64,000 nt of DNA from CAMBDS01 sp964355675 (GCA_964355675.1 CAYHEC010000007.1:62001-126000), one strand, 5' to 3'. Positions 17,390 through 26,966 are shown, counted from the first letter of the stretch. Notes: generated from the letters alone by a model not told the origin. Program-made: numbers and translations.

Positions 17390-19684
17390 TTATCGAATGA
17401 GTATTATTTTTCTCATGACGGTCTGTGTGCCTGCTCCTAATCTAACAAAATACACCCCGCTTCCCAAATTCCCCGCATCCCAGACGACCTTGTGCTGGCC
17501 AGCCGTAGGGGCGTATTGCAATACGCCCCTACCGTTAAGCAGATCCGCGACAAGACGACCCTGAAGGTCGTAGATGGCGAGGCGGACAGGCGGGGACGCC
17601 TGTTGTACGGAAAAGGAGATGGTTGTGCTGGAATTGAAGGGGTTGGGGTGAACGGAAAGGATGAGGGATGAGGGATGAAGGATGACCGGTAACTCATCCG
17701 AGACGGAAAGGGCGCGAGAAATATCGTAAAAGCCGACAGAATATATTTGATTAGTGATATAAAGTCCATCAAGAATGATTGACTGAATGTGATATCCCTC
17801 TGCTTCGCCTGAACCAATCTCAATCGGTGTTTCTAAATTAGATACATCCCAAATATGCATAATACCGGACTGGCCTTCTACCTTGCTTGTAAAGTACATT
17901 CGATTATCTTCAACCATTATTAGCCTTGAAAAGTTCTCCGGTCTGTACGAGGCTATTACATGGATGTTATCTTGATTATCGATATCAGCAACACGGATAG
18001 AATCGTTCACATTATCAAATAAACCGATCCGCTCAACGAGATAAAGTCTATTACTGTCATACGTTAGACTATAGTATTTCGGACCAACCAAGACCCGGTC
18101 ATGCTCAACAGGGTGCGACAAATCAGAAATATCAAGCCTCATTATACCATCGTCGAATTGCTGATCTTCCCAGTCGTTAGTTCTGGCGTAGATGATCTGT
18201 CTGTCATGGTCGAAAGCCCAATAACTAAAATCGTGTTGGGCAGGGATATAGGTATTTCTCATTCGAGTGGGATTTTGTATGTCGATCGCTACGAATCCGT
18301 TGAAGGAAGACGCATCGCAAATCAAGAATCCGTTATTGATTACTCCCTTATAAGTATGCCACGAGGCACGTACATTGGGTTCAGCCAATGCACCCACCTG
18401 ACGCAAAGAACCTCCTTCGCCGACCTCATAGGCACGTAGTTCACTTCTGCCGTACCTTGGTGACTCCCAGGTAAAGAGATGATGGTCGGAACCTGCGACA
18501 AGGTAGCAATCCTTAGGCTGTGCGCTGATTTGTACCGGGTTGCCTCCATCAGAAATATCAAAACAGTAGAGTATCTTTGATCCTTGAGGTCGCAACACGT
18601 ACAGATAACCTCCTGCCATGACGATTGACCTGTCCCCACCAGCTCCGAGGTTGGAATACTGGGGGATATAGTGACCATTCTGGATATGTTGATTGCTGAG
18701 AATAATCCCTTCATCAAAGATGAAACAAACCGGAGATTCCCCTGCACACATGGCAGGCTGGTACTCAAACCTAAAAAATCCACCCTCTCGATCAAAGAAT
18801 CCATTGTATCGCGGGACAGCGGGATTGGTCAAGTCGTAGGTTAAAATTTGAGCAGTTGGAGGATTATTCTCACCATCCCAAAGTATATGTTGACCTACAA
18901 CAAGATTACCCTGCCACAATGTCAAGCCGAGTGCATAATTGATTCCGAGCCTGCTAATGAATTCAGGATCGCCTTCATTGCTCAATCGATAGATCGACAC
19001 ACCTTCTGTAAACCGTGCCACATAAGCATGATTATTTTTGACGACAATATCATAGGTTGTCGAGTCAACAGTTCCAATTAGACGTGGTTCTGCTGGATCG
19101 TCCAAGGAATAGACCTTAAACCGACGCCCACCGGTAAGGAGCTTATCCTCATAAGTCGTCATGCATCTAAGAGTGTCACCAACATCTACTTCGTTCAACA
19201 ATTCGACCTGATGGTTATCGCCAGAAAACGAATAGATGTTCAACAGATTCTCAGACCGGGATACATAGAGCACATTATCCCGCAAAGCCATACTGAAAGG
19301 GGGTTCGACCTCTATCGAGTCTATAGATTGAATATGCCACGGATCTCTGATGTCGAATATCGCTACTCCGGCAGGATGCATGATGAAGGCAATATCTTCA
19401 TCGAGAATTATTGATAGGGCGGCAAAAGGAAGGATAGCATAGCCTCGCTCAACCGGAGCGGTTGGTGTGCTGATATCGTAAACCGCAAATCGTGCATTGT
19501 CATTCGGATCTTCGCCAACCAAATATATAAGACTGTCACGAATGACTCCATCGGAGGGGAAAATCGTGAACATTCTCGTGGCGAGGTGTTCGATATTGTA
19601 GTCTGGCTGAGCGAAGGAACTACCGCCGATGAATGCGGTTACCGCAGTGATAAAACAAGCCGTGACTCTCGTCATGCTTCTCAT
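17390..19684 (-). CDS. T9SS-secreted LVIVD-type beta-propeller
   Basis: A 764-residue protein with N-terminal signal (MTRVTACFITAVTAFIGGSSFA). Blades carry phrases such as YDISTPTAPVERG, FDIRDPWHIQSID, YSLDDPAEPRLIG and WDVSNLETPIEIG. The T9SS sorting domain (HPNPFNSSTTISFSV, LAIYDLQGRLVADLL, KVVWDAGNL, YFVRL) closes it. The preceding linker LPVILHPSSLILS is coded by tandem GGATGAG/GGATGAA heptamers. The gene starts three bases after its upstream neighbour's stop (minus strand), so the two are surely co-transcribed. It lacks the cadherin-like domain of the flanking paralogs. Confidence 0.8.
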   Translation of the reverse strand: MRSMTRVTACFITAVTAFIGGSSFAQPDYNIEHLATRMFTIFPSDGVIRDSLIYLVGEDPNDNARFAVYDISTPTAPVERGYAILPFAALSIILDEDIAFIMHPAGVAIFDIRDPWHIQSIDSIEVEPPFSMALRDNVLYVSRSENLLNIYSFSGDNHQVELLNEVDVGDTLRCMTTYEDKLLTGGRRFKVYSLDDPAEPRLIGTVDSTTYDIVVKNNHAYVARFTEGVSIYRLSNEGDPEFISRLGINYALGLTLWQGNLVVGQHILWDGENNPPTAQILTYDLTNPAVPRYNGFFDREGGFFRFEYQPAMCAGESPVCFIFDEGIILSNQHIQNGHYIPQYSNLGAGGDRSIVMAGGYLYVLRPQGSKILYCFDISDGGNPVQISAQPKDCYLVAGSDHHLFTWESPRYGRSELRAYEVGEGGSLRQVGALAEPNVRASWHTYKGVINNGFLICDASSFNGFVAIDIQNPTRMRNTYIPAQHDFSYWAFDHDRQIIYARTNDWEDQQFDDGIMRLDISDLSHPVEHDRVLVGPKYYSLTYDSNRLYLVERIGLFDNVNDSIRVADIDNQDNIHVIASYRPENFSRLIMVEDNRMYFTSKVEGQSGIMHIWDVSNLETPIEIGSGEAEGYHIQSIILDGLYITNQIYSVGFYDISRALSVSDELPVILHPSSLILSVHPNPFNSSTTISFSVQQASPPVRLAIYDLQGRLVADLLNGRGVLQYAPTAGQHKVVWDAGNLGSGVYFVRLGAGTQTVMRKIILIR
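17505..17608. repeat. Family A palindrome in slot 2 and family B in slot 1
   Basis: 17505-17532 is the same 28-base family A element as at 612-639, but here it encodes GRGVLQYAPT in slot 2. 17585-17608 is family B (GACAGGC/GCCTGTTGTAC) encoding QQASPPV in slot 1. Confidence 0.85.
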
Positions 19685-19687
19685 TTA

Positions 19688-22618
19688 CTACCTCAGTAAA
19701 AGTGCTTTGCGCACGATCGACTTCCCCCCCCCTTCCAATCTAACCAAATACACCCCGCTTTCCAAATTCCCCGCGTCCCAGACGACCTTGTGCTCACCAG
19801 CCGTAGGGGCGTATTGCAATACGCCCCTACCGTTAAGCAGATCAGCGACCAGACGGCCGGAGAGGTCGAAGATCGATAGACGGACAGGCAGGGACGCCTG
19901 TTGTACGGAAAAGGTGATGGTTGTCGATGAGTTGAAGGGATTGGGGTATGCGGAAAGGATGAAGGCTGAAGGCTGAAGGATGAAGTCAGACGAGGCGGAA
20001 AGTGGCTGAACGATGACCGAGAAAGTATCATAGGCGAAAACAATATCGTGATCCCGAGCCGAGATGACAGCGCTGAAAAGTTGGTTCGCCAGAGCAGTAC
20101 GAGGGTTCATCATTAGCTCAGGGTAGCGGATGGTCAGCCCGGAACGCGCTTGATTATTGACAATAGCAAATCGAAGCGTGTCCAGATCTTCATCGCTGAA
20201 AACGGTATCAAGGCGCGCAATCGTGAAAAGAGTGTCGCCTTCATAGCAAACGACGTCTGGAATCGGATGGGCAAGAAACGGCGGATGGTTGACATTGTTG
20301 ACCGTTATCCGCACGAATGTCGTATCAGTCAGTTCGCCATCAGTGACGATGAAAGCTGGCCAGTATTGCCCGGCTGAAGTGAAATCAGTCAGCCAGTCGA
20401 AAACTCCTTCACAATTGCCAAGATCGGTAAAGAAAGCGCCTCGCGGGAGGGTATTTTCCACCACCGACAGCCTCAATTCATCATCCTCGTTGGGGTCGGT
20501 TGCGGTGAGGATGAAGAAAACAGTATCTGTTTCAGGGACCGCAATCGGGGCGGGAGGCGCATCCCAGACGGGAGGGTCGTTGAAGCCGATGGCTTCCGAA
20601 ACATCGAAGATACTGACACGTCCATCCCGTATGGCATAAAGAATTCGCCCGTAGATCACCGGGGAATAAAGATAACCGGGGTAGCGCCCGACCATTTCCA
20701 GATTTTCAGGATCAGTAACATCCATTATTTTGAATGAACTGGCAAGGACGCCATCTTCGACATCCTGGCTATTTAGCAGAAGAAATTTACCATACTGCCC
20801 CGCAATTCCAATCGCCAACGCCCGCTCCTCGCGGGTAACTACCCGAGGTTCAGCGGGATTGGAAACATCGTGGACGATGAAGTCGTATTCAGTGCGTCCA
20901 TCGATTTGTTCATACGTTGTGCTGAAGAGGTGATTTTCATGTAATGCAAAATTTCTACCGGATGGTTGTTCGATATGGCTTAGAAGACGCGGTTCAGCGG
21001 GATCGTCGATAGAAATAATAAAAATTCCGATGCCATTTGATGCGTAAATAATGTTATCATCAATAATTAAATGTGAAAAGCTGTGCGACTCGATGCCGAT
21101 CCCACTGAGGACCTGGACTCGTGAAGGATCTGAAATATCGTAAATTACCACGAGACCGTCTCCACTTGTCACCAGAAGGTTGTCGTGGATTTCCATATCG
21201 GCGATAATTTGATCTTCGGCAAACTCAAACAAGATAGGGTTCCTGCCGAGACTGCTCATGGAATAACAGGCGGCTCCCAATCCACGGGTGTAATAAGCCA
21301 TTGTGTCTTTAGTGACGAACGCTTCACCTCCAAGGCTGGAATCGTCCCAGTTGTTTCGTTCCATTGGTTTAAATTTACAAATATTACCCGGTCTGAGAGG
21401 ATTGCGGATATCGAAGACCCGAATCCAGGGGTTGAAGAAGATTGGATCTCCATCAGGGCTGACCATTAAGTCATTGACCCAAGCCGCTGATTCGAAAATA
21501 AAGAGCCGATTTGAATTTATGAAGAGTTCGGAGACGGTCGAGTATGACACCACATACTCAGCCAAGGGGAAATCGTGCCAGCGTCCTTCTGGTTCGGGAA
21601 TAAAAGAAGCCAAACCTCCTCCATTGCTCCCAAGTGAGAAGAGGGTGCTGAAGATGGCTCCCGGCGCGATGGCGAATCGCTCTCCACCGATAAAACCTTG
21701 ATTACTACCGATATACACGGGATTTTCCAGGTCTGAGATAATCCATTTCGACGGAGATCCAGAACTTCCTATATAGAGCGTGTCGCCGGAAAAAATAGCT
21801 TGATAAAGATTATCTCTTTGTGCGTTCGCGGGGACGCTCGCTATTTCCTGTGGATCTATTGGATCTGAGATATTGAAAAAAGTCATAAGCTCCTCGCCAC
21901 GAACTCCTGTTGAAAGGAGAAGCATCAAAGTATCATGAACAGCAACGAAGTTAAGTTCTTCGTCGCGTTCTATTCGCTCAACCGGCTGTGGAGAGTCGAG
22001 ATCGGAAATGTCCAATATTGCGAGGTAATTGTTGTCTCGGTTAGTACCGCCGGTGGCATAGAGATAGTCACCCTCGACGTCGAGGGTAGTGTAAGTATCG
22101 TTAAATCCCAAGTTTCCAAGGCTATATGAGCCTCGATTTTCTGGTTCTTCGGGGTTAGATAAATCGACAATTTGAATTACGTTAAAGGATCGAAGGTAGA
22201 AGAATCTGGATTCGGAAAGTACTTCGACTCGCCCCCCCATAGCTCCGTAATTCTGGATCGAGGGGGTGGCGATCGAGCCAACCGGATTATCGAGGTCGTC
22301 GAAGGGAGCGACCATTAGTCGGTTGTCTGCTGTGGACATCACAAGATATTCTCCCATATCGAACAGTCGGCGACAACGGTAAGCACGAATCACACGAACG
22401 GAGTCGAATGTCCATACATCGAAGCTGAAAATCCGCAGACCTGTCGATGTGGCGACATAGATTGAGTCTTCATGGATGAGAACATCGTAGGCATTTTGCC
22501 AGTAATCGAGGAATTCGCTTTCGTATCTGACGCCGATGGGGTCCTGCGCAAGCCCATCATTGAAGAACGTGATCAGCAAGCCCATTGCGGCAAGAACGAT
22601 TAGCTTTTTCACGAGCAC
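19688..22618 (-). CDS. T9SS-secreted LVIVD-type beta-propeller with cadherin-like domains
   Basis: A 976-residue protein with signal peptide (MLVKKLIVLAAMGLLITFFNDGLA). The first 650 residues are LVIVD-type blades (VDLSNPEEPENRG, LDISDLDSPQPVE, YDISDPSRVQVLS, MDVTDPENLEMVG). They are followed by two cadherin-like domains (PETDTVFFILTATDPNEDDEL; CYEGDTLFTIARLDTVFSDED). The end is a T9SS sorting domain (YPNPFNSSTTITFSV, LSIFDLSGRLVADLL, KVVWDAGNL, YLVRL). It is four bases from the interrupted gene upstream, so the minus-strand cluster 23861 to 14498 looks like a single operon. Confidence 0.8.
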   Translation of the reverse strand: MLVKKLIVLAAMGLLITFFNDGLAQDPIGVRYESEFLDYWQNAYDVLIHEDSIYVATSTGLRIFSFDVWTFDSVRVIRAYRCRRLFDMGEYLVMSTADNRLMVAPFDDLDNPVGSIATPSIQNYGAMGGRVEVLSESRFFYLRSFNVIQIVDLSNPEEPENRGSYSLGNLGFNDTYTTLDVEGDYLYATGGTNRDNNYLAILDISDLDSPQPVERIERDEELNFVAVHDTLMLLLSTGVRGEELMTFFNISDPIDPQEIASVPANAQRDNLYQAIFSGDTLYIGSSGSPSKWIISDLENPVYIGSNQGFIGGERFAIAPGAIFSTLFSLGSNGGGLASFIPEPEGRWHDFPLAEYVVSYSTVSELFINSNRLFIFESAAWVNDLMVSPDGDPIFFNPWIRVFDIRNPLRPGNICKFKPMERNNWDDSSLGGEAFVTKDTMAYYTRGLGAACYSMSSLGRNPILFEFAEDQIIADMEIHDNLLVTSGDGLVVIYDISDPSRVQVLSGIGIESHSFSHLIIDDNIIYASNGIGIFIISIDDPAEPRLLSHIEQPSGRNFALHENHLFSTTYEQIDGRTEYDFIVHDVSNPAEPRVVTREERALAIGIAGQYGKFLLLNSQDVEDGVLASSFKIMDVTDPENLEMVGRYPGYLYSPVIYGRILYAIRDGRVSIFDVSEAIGFNDPPVWDAPPAPIAVPETDTVFFILTATDPNEDDELRLSVVENTLPRGAFFTDLGNCEGVFDWLTDFTSAGQYWPAFIVTDGELTDTTFVRITVNNVNHPPFLAHPIPDVVCYEGDTLFTIARLDTVFSDEDLDTLRFAIVNNQARSGLTIRYPELMMNPRTALANQLFSAVISARDHDIVFAYDTFSVIVQPLSASSDFILQPSAFILSAYPNPFNSSTTITFSVQQASLPVRLSIFDLSGRLVADLLNGRGVLQYAPTAGEHKVVWDAGNLESGVYLVRLEGGGKSIVRKALLLR
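19803..19906. repeat. Family A palindrome in slot 2 and family B in slot 1
   Basis: 19803-19830 matches the 28-base family A palindrome and encodes GRGVLQYAPT. 19883-19906 is family B encoding QQASLPV. The combination is the same as in the adjacent paralog, so the pair may have been copied together. Confidence 0.85.
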
Positions 22619-22622
22619 ACCT

Positions 22623-23861
22623 CTATCGAATAATAACGGTTTTTTGAATGACCGATCTTCCTCCTGCCTCTAACTTCACCAAATAGACGCCTGCTCCTAA
22701 ATCTCCCGCATTCCAGACGACCTTGTGCTCGCCAGCATCGTACGACAGGCGTCCCTGCCTGTCAAGCAAATCGGTGACGAGGCGACCGGAGAGGTCGTAG
22801 ATGGACAATCGCGTAGGGGCCGGTTTACCGAGCCCGAAGGTGATGGTTGTTCTGGAATTGAAGGGGTTTGGGAAGGGAGGTTCAAGGTTGAAGGTTGAAG
22901 GTTCAAGGGGAGCTTCCGGCGCCGAAAGCGGAGCGAAAAGGGTGAAGGTCGAGTCGCAAGAGATGGTGTCATTATCCTGACTTATCTGGAAGACCGTCCA
23001 AACAAGCGAATCGTTGTCCATAATATCAAGAAGTGTCTGGCGTTCGATCAATACTGACCTATGCTCACCTGCAATAACCGTTCTTGTCCCACCCATGCCG
23101 GTCAACTGCACGTGAAATTGGTCATACTGATGGATCAGCAATGGTCACCAGACAAAGTTAATGAGCGAGTCTTCGGATAAGAACGAACGATTTGGTGGTT
23201 CGATCAATATAATACCGCCAAGATTGATGTTATTGACCGTGATCCGGACACTGCATGTGTCAGTTTCTCGCCCGTCTGAGACGACAAAAATTGGTTCGTA
23301 ATTACCTGCTGATTCGTAATCGGTCTGCCAGTTGAAAGTTGCCTGGCCATCGCCTTGATCGAAAAGTTCTGCACCCTCCGGCAGGGTGTTCTCAATGGCA
23401 AATATTTCGAGTGTATCTTGGTCAGGATCGGTCGCTGATAAGTTGAAGATTACACGTTGGGGTTCGGATAAAACTTGAGGGTTGGGAATGTCGATCCATT
23501 CAGGTGGATCGTTGGGTTGTATGACATTGATTCCGATAGTCGTGCGAACTTCAAAACGATCCCGTCGTCGAATCGCAACCAAAGTCACCGCATACATCCC
23601 CACACGGGTTGGTCTCATGGTTATTCTAATACGAAAATCACCAAGCGGTTCGCCTTGTAATCTAATATCCATTGGGATCGGCGGTGCAACCGCAATATCC
23701 CACTCATCGTCACCTGGCTCAAGCAATTCCATCACAAACGAATATCTTCCGCCGACATCGACTTCAATGTCCAGCATTTCGCTCCAATGTGGCTCGCCCG
23801 ATGCGGGCTTCACTGCAAGTAAAGCAAAGAGACCGACTATCGCCCAAAGATTTGCTTTCAT
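22623..23861 (-). pseudogene. T9SS-secreted cadherin-like protein split by in-frame TGA
   Basis: The ATG at 23861 starts a signal peptide (MKANLWAIVGLFALLAVKPASG). The N-terminal part (to 23145) has Ig/cadherin-like repeats (FNLSATDPDQDTLEIFAIEN; FVVSDGRETDTCSVRITVNN) and stops at SLINFVW-TGA (23145-23147). The reading frame continues without shift into PLLIHQYDQFHVQL, an FN3-like segment and a complete T9SS sorting domain (FPNPFNSRTTITF, LSIYDLSGRLVTDLL, KVVWNAGDL). A paralog at 14498-17377 reads FVWSRSRDEDDDRL in the same place, so the stop probably replaced a serine codon (TCA to TGA). It may be a true nonsense mutation or an assembly error. As written, the exported fragment would lose its sorting signal. 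Confidence 0.7.
22740..22836. repeat. Family B palindrome in slot 2 and family I repeat in slot 1
   Basis: 22740-22763 (GTACGACAGGC/GCCTGTC) encodes DRQGRLSY. 22811-22836 (GCGTAGGGGCCGGTTTACC then GAGCCC) encodes GLGKPAPT and is a copy of the unit of the array at 4455-4917. Slot 1 thus accepts an element unrelated to family B. Confidence 0.8.
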
Positions 23862-24300
23862 TTTCGGCTCCGAAAATCGAATAAACGACGCTTCATATCC
23901 TTCAGTTGCAATACCTGCCCCCCGATCCCCTTGTGAAACCAGCCTCATAACAATCTACGGTACTTCATCAGATAAGTCAAGTTTTGTTGCCCTGTACGAT
24001 CGAATCTATTCGCCCGATTTAAGGACGGCGATTGAAATCGCCGGTACCGCTATGTGCTACCCAACTCGCTGGGCCGGTTGGGTCTCAGTATCTGAAACCT
24101 CACTTGCAAGCAAGTGGGGCCACCCCGCCGCCCAGCGAAGCTGTGCGGGCTACACGCACGTTTCCCTTTATGCCGCAGACTTCGGGGAGTCTGACTATTT
24201 AAGGACGGCGATTGAAATCGCCGGTACGGCCCAGCAAAGCTGTGCGAGCTATACGTATTTAAGAAAATTCTCATATAATCGTATTTATCAGACAGCGCCC
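23862..24300. repeat. Gene-free stretch with repeated palindromes
   Basis: ATTTAAGGACGGCGATTGAA with ATCGCCGGTAC occurs twice (about 24008-24045 and 24198-24235), each with a GGCGATT/AATCGCC core. The second copy is followed by a related CAGCAAAGCTGTGCGAGC segment that matches CAGCGAAGCTGTGCGGGC at about 24133. The same core lies at 26663-26678. No gene is evident. Confidence 0.65.
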
Positions 24301-24329
24301 TTGACTTTTGTAATATAATGTCGTATATT
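24301..24329 (+). promoter_or_regulatory. Predicted sigma70-type promoter
   Basis: TTGACT (24301-24306) and TATATT (24324-24329) are 17 bases apart, 30 bases before the small reading frame at 24360. An alternative TATAAT overlaps at 24314-24319. It sits at the left edge of the phage-derived region. Confidence 0.5.
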
Positions 24330-24359
24330 AACACCGTATCAAGAAACAGGATGTGTGGT

Positions 24360-24608
24360 ATGATAGACAACACAATAACCCATGACGCTCTTTTCAAAGA
24401 AGACGAGATCGATCTCGACCAGATGGCTGAAGAAGTCGAACGAATGAGAAGCATTCGCGGGACGACCGAACTGAAAGGTAATCGAGCACTAAGGGACTGG
24501 CTCAAACCAGTCGGCAAGGTTGTCAGGCCTTCATTCGGCGGGAGGATCGAGGCAACGCGGACGGCGAACCAGGGTGATGGACTGGATCGGTTCAAATGTG
24601 GTAGATAG
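24360..24608 (+). CDS. Small hypothetical protein at the edge of the phage module
   Basis: An 82-residue frame begins at the ATG at 24360 with AGGATGTGTGGT upstream; an ATG at 24318 would add 14 residues but lies within the promoter region. The N-terminal half is acidic and helical (HDALFKEDEIDLDQMAEEVERMRS), the C-terminal half basic (LRDWLKPVGKVVRPSFGGRIEATR). I recognise no family. Its position between a predicted promoter and the decoration/capsid genes would suit a small phage protein, but there is no direct evidence of function. Confidence 0.4.
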   Translation: MIDNTITHDALFKEDEIDLDQMAEEVERMRSIRGTTELKGNRALRDWLKPVGKVVRPSFGGRIEATRTANQGDGLDRFKCGR

Positions 24609-24925
24609 GATACAATTAAACACGAAGGGAAAGAAAGAATAAGTGAATGAGTGATGTTGATGATCCAATTAAAGAATCAAACTTCTAATTCTCTTCCTCT
24701 TTGTCCCTTCGTGTTAAAGAACTTTCTCCGTGGCAGGGGGATAGACAGGCTGAAAATAATAAAAGGTCTTGAGTTCCCCCTGCTCGGAGGGATGAAGGAT
24801 GAAGGATGAAGGATGAAAAGAAGGTAGAAGGATGAAGTGCTGTCACATGTCCCGTGTGACAGCAAGGAATCGGCGTCACACGAGACGTATGACGCCACGA
24901 AAGGTAATAAAACAAAGGAAAATCA
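24609..24925. repeat. Intergenic repeats before the capsid genes
   Basis: An AACACGAAGGGAAAG block (24619) faces CTTTGTCCCTTCGTGTT (24699-24715). GGATGAA heptamers fill 24788-24836. Two hairpins then follow: GCTGTCACA/TGTGACAGC (24839-24864) and GGCGTCA/TGACGCC (24873-24897). The last could act as operator or attenuator for the decoration gene, which starts 28 bases on. AAAGGAAAATC supplies the ribosome binding site. Confidence 0.6.
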
Positions 24926-25366
24926 ATGGCAAGTCAATTTCAGATCGACAACAACGGCATCGGCGGAACGCCGTTTCTGACCTTCACGGTCGATACATCC
25001 GCCAACAAGGATTTCACTCAAACGGATCTTGACAATAACCTGTCCGCCTGCGTTATCTCTGCCGACAACGAAGTCGGTATGGGCTCGGCTGGTGATAAGC
25101 TGTTTGGCAAGGTCGTCTGGGTTTCGCAGGAACTTCAAGCCGGAACCACCGTCCCGGCGCTCTGCGCGGTGCAGGCTCGTGGCGTGGCGCGCTTCAAGTA
25201 CGCCGCTACCACGCCGGTCATCAATCAGATGGTCGAAGCCGACGGAGCGGGTAAGGTAAGGCAATCAGCCGCCGACGCCGATATCGCCGCCGGTGGACAT
25301 CTGATGCGCGGGCAAGTAATCGCGGTCGATGCCTCGGCAACGACATGCGACGTGTGGTTGGGGTAA
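24926..25366 (+). CDS. Phage capsid decoration/cement protein candidate (DUF2190-like)
   Basis: A 146-residue protein with no signal peptide. Its pattern, including GDKLFGKVVWVSQELQAG, then CAVQARGVARF and a late GGHLMRGQVIAVDA, resembles DUF2190-type capsid decoration proteins, small beta-rich proteins that sit on the outside of phage heads. It precedes the major capsid gene, a usual order for decoration proteins. The call rests on pattern and neighbourhood. Confidence 0.6.
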   Translation: MASQFQIDNNGIGGTPFLTFTVDTSANKDFTQTDLDNNLSACVISADNEVGMGSAGDKLFGKVVWVSQELQAGTTVPALCAVQARGVARFKYAATTPVINQMVEADGAGKVRQSAADADIAAGGHLMRGQVIAVDASATTCDVWLG

Positions 25367-25371
25367 AATCA

Positions 25372-25504
25372 ACACGAAGGGACGAAGAGACGAAGGAGGA
25401 AAAGAGAGTAAGAGTGTAAAAGAGAATGAGCAAGATGTTATACAAGGCTCGAATGAATGAATCTCTAATTCTCTTCCTCTTCGTGATTTCGTGACTTCGT
25501 GGTT
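25372..25504. repeat. CACGAAG-type inverted repeat
   Basis: AACACGAAGGGACGAAG with further GACGAAGG words on the left face TTCGTGATTTCGTGACTTCG on the right, between the decoration and capsid genes. Similar to the elements at 24619-24715 and 8393-8496. Confidence 0.65.
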
Positions 25505-25524
25505 CTAATAACAATGGAGAAAAA

Positions 25525-26589
25525 ATGAACACTAATTTCGATAACGCAAGAAAACTAAAAGAACTGATCGTGCAACATTCACGATCTGGAAATCTCGCTC
25601 TTTATTCGGAAGCTCAAGAACAAGGCTTGACTTTCACGGAATTATTAGAGCAACTCGATCCGACCGAACCGGGCACAAACCTCGATGCCTTCGAGCGGCA
25701 ATTGATGCTGAACGGAGTTCTTGCCGAGGGTCCGCGGTCGATCTCGCTCGAACAATTTTTCGTTGGCGGCGGACTGATTCTTATGCCGGAATACATCCTG
25801 CGAGAGATAAAGCGCGGGTACAAGATGGTGCAAGATCCATTCGATCTGGTCGCTTCAGTCGCCCAAGAAAACGGACCGACAGTTCGTCCGATCTACATCA
25901 AGACCAACGCCGCGCAGGAATCATTGGGACGCAGGGGATCGGGCGGCGGGTCGGCTTATCCGCGAGTCGAATTGCTTCACCGCGAGAAGGAAGCGGTCAT
26001 TATCGACAGAGGCCGCCAGTTTGACTTTGGTTACCGCGTTGTCCGCAACCAGAAGCTTGCTGAGTTCCGCGTGTTCCTCTGGTGGATAGGAGCGCAAATG
26101 GCTTACGACGAGATCGATGAAATATACAATGTTCTGCTTAATGGCGACGGAACCTCACTCGGGGCAACCGACGTTTTCAACGGCGTTGGGGGAACATTCG
26201 GCTACAGTGATCTGGTGCATCTCTCGATGTCCTTCGACGTTCCGGCACGAATGACGCACATCATCGCCGCAAAAGCCGATGTTGAGAAGATTGTCAACCT
26301 GACACAGTTCCAGGACCCGCTGGTCTGGCGCGAGTCGGAAACTTTCCAGCGCTCAGGGGATTACCGGTCTTTTCACCCGATAAATGCCAAGCTGGTCGTG
26401 GCTCCACATGCGACCGCAACAAAAGTGTTAGCGCTCGACAGCCGATTTGCGGTGCGCGAGTCGGTAGCTCAACCGTTGATGATCGAGGCCGAGAAGGTAA
26501 TCAACCAGAAACTTGAGACGGCGGTTGTTTCGAAAGAATCGGTGTACACGGTGATGGTCGATGGGACGGCGTTGTTGAGTGATTATTGA
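25525..26589 (+). CDS. Major capsid protein, HK97-type
   Basis: A 354-residue protein; ATGGAGAAAAAATG provides the start signals. The N-terminal 70 residues are helical (scaffold/delta-domain-like). The remainder has the feel of an HK97-fold capsid: VRPIYIKTNAAQESLG, a basic DRGRQFDFGYRVVRNQ, FRVFLWWIGAQMAYDEIDEIYNVLLNGDG, then HIIAAKADVEKI and a C-terminal VLALDSRFAVRESVAQPLMIE followed by SVYTVMVDG, as in many phage capsids. It forms the head shell together with the portal and terminase coded downstream. No cleavage site could be identified with confidence. Confidence 0.75.
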   Translation: MNTNFDNARKLKELIVQHSRSGNLALYSEAQEQGLTFTELLEQLDPTEPGTNLDAFERQLMLNGVLAEGPRSISLEQFFVGGGLILMPEYILREIKRGYKMVQDPFDLVASVAQENGPTVRPIYIKTNAAQESLGRRGSGGGSAYPRVELLHREKEAVIIDRGRQFDFGYRVVRNQKLAEFRVFLWWIGAQMAYDEIDEIYNVLLNGDGTSLGATDVFNGVGGTFGYSDLVHLSMSFDVPARMTHIIAAKADVEKIVNLTQFQDPLVWRESETFQRSGDYRSFHPINAKLVVAPHATATKVLALDSRFAVRESVAQPLMIEAEKVINQKLETAVVSKESVYTVMVDGTALLSDY

Positions 26590-26880
26590 TGAGATTGGCG
26601 GACGAGGGCGTCCGCCTGGACACTGTTGCTGTAGGGGCGAATTTATTCGCCCGAGATGAGGTCGGCGATTGAAATCGCCGGTACGAAAAAGCAGAGCGGA
26701 ATAGTAGTGCCGATTTAAATCGGCACTACTGTCAATTCGACGCGATCGGGGGCTAAACGAGTCAAAAATAATAACGGGCTCTGACGCTCCCCTCGCGTTG
26801 GAAGGATGCAAAAAATAGAGCGGGACGACCTAAATCGTCCCGCTCAAAGACCGCCGATAAAATCGGCAGTAATTCGACTC
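26590..26880. repeat. Cluster of six different palindromic elements
   Basis: In order: GGCGGACG/CGTCCGCC (26597-26620); GGGCGAAT/ATTCGCCC (26634-26651); GGCGATT/AATCGCC (26663-26678); the 28-base family D palindrome (26703-26730, same as inside porA); GAGCGGGACGA/TCGTCCCGCTC (26818-26845); ACCGCCGAT/ATCGGC (26850-26868). No gene. Confidence 0.8.
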
Positions 26881-26966
26881 CCGAGCGAGTCGCTCACAAG
26901 CAGGCTCACACAGACAATATAATGTCTGAAATTGATTTTGTCAAGCACCTGCATAAAAAATCTTAG

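Noticed and set aside
22623..23861. General use of TGA as a sense codon
   Set aside because: Several intact genes in the window end with TGA at the expected place (834-region neighbours, 14442, 46780), so only a local mutation or error is likely.
24050..24595. Minus-strand 181-residue frame
   Set aside because: It runs through repeated palindromes and antisense to the small gene at 24360; translation is low-complexity and lacks start signals.
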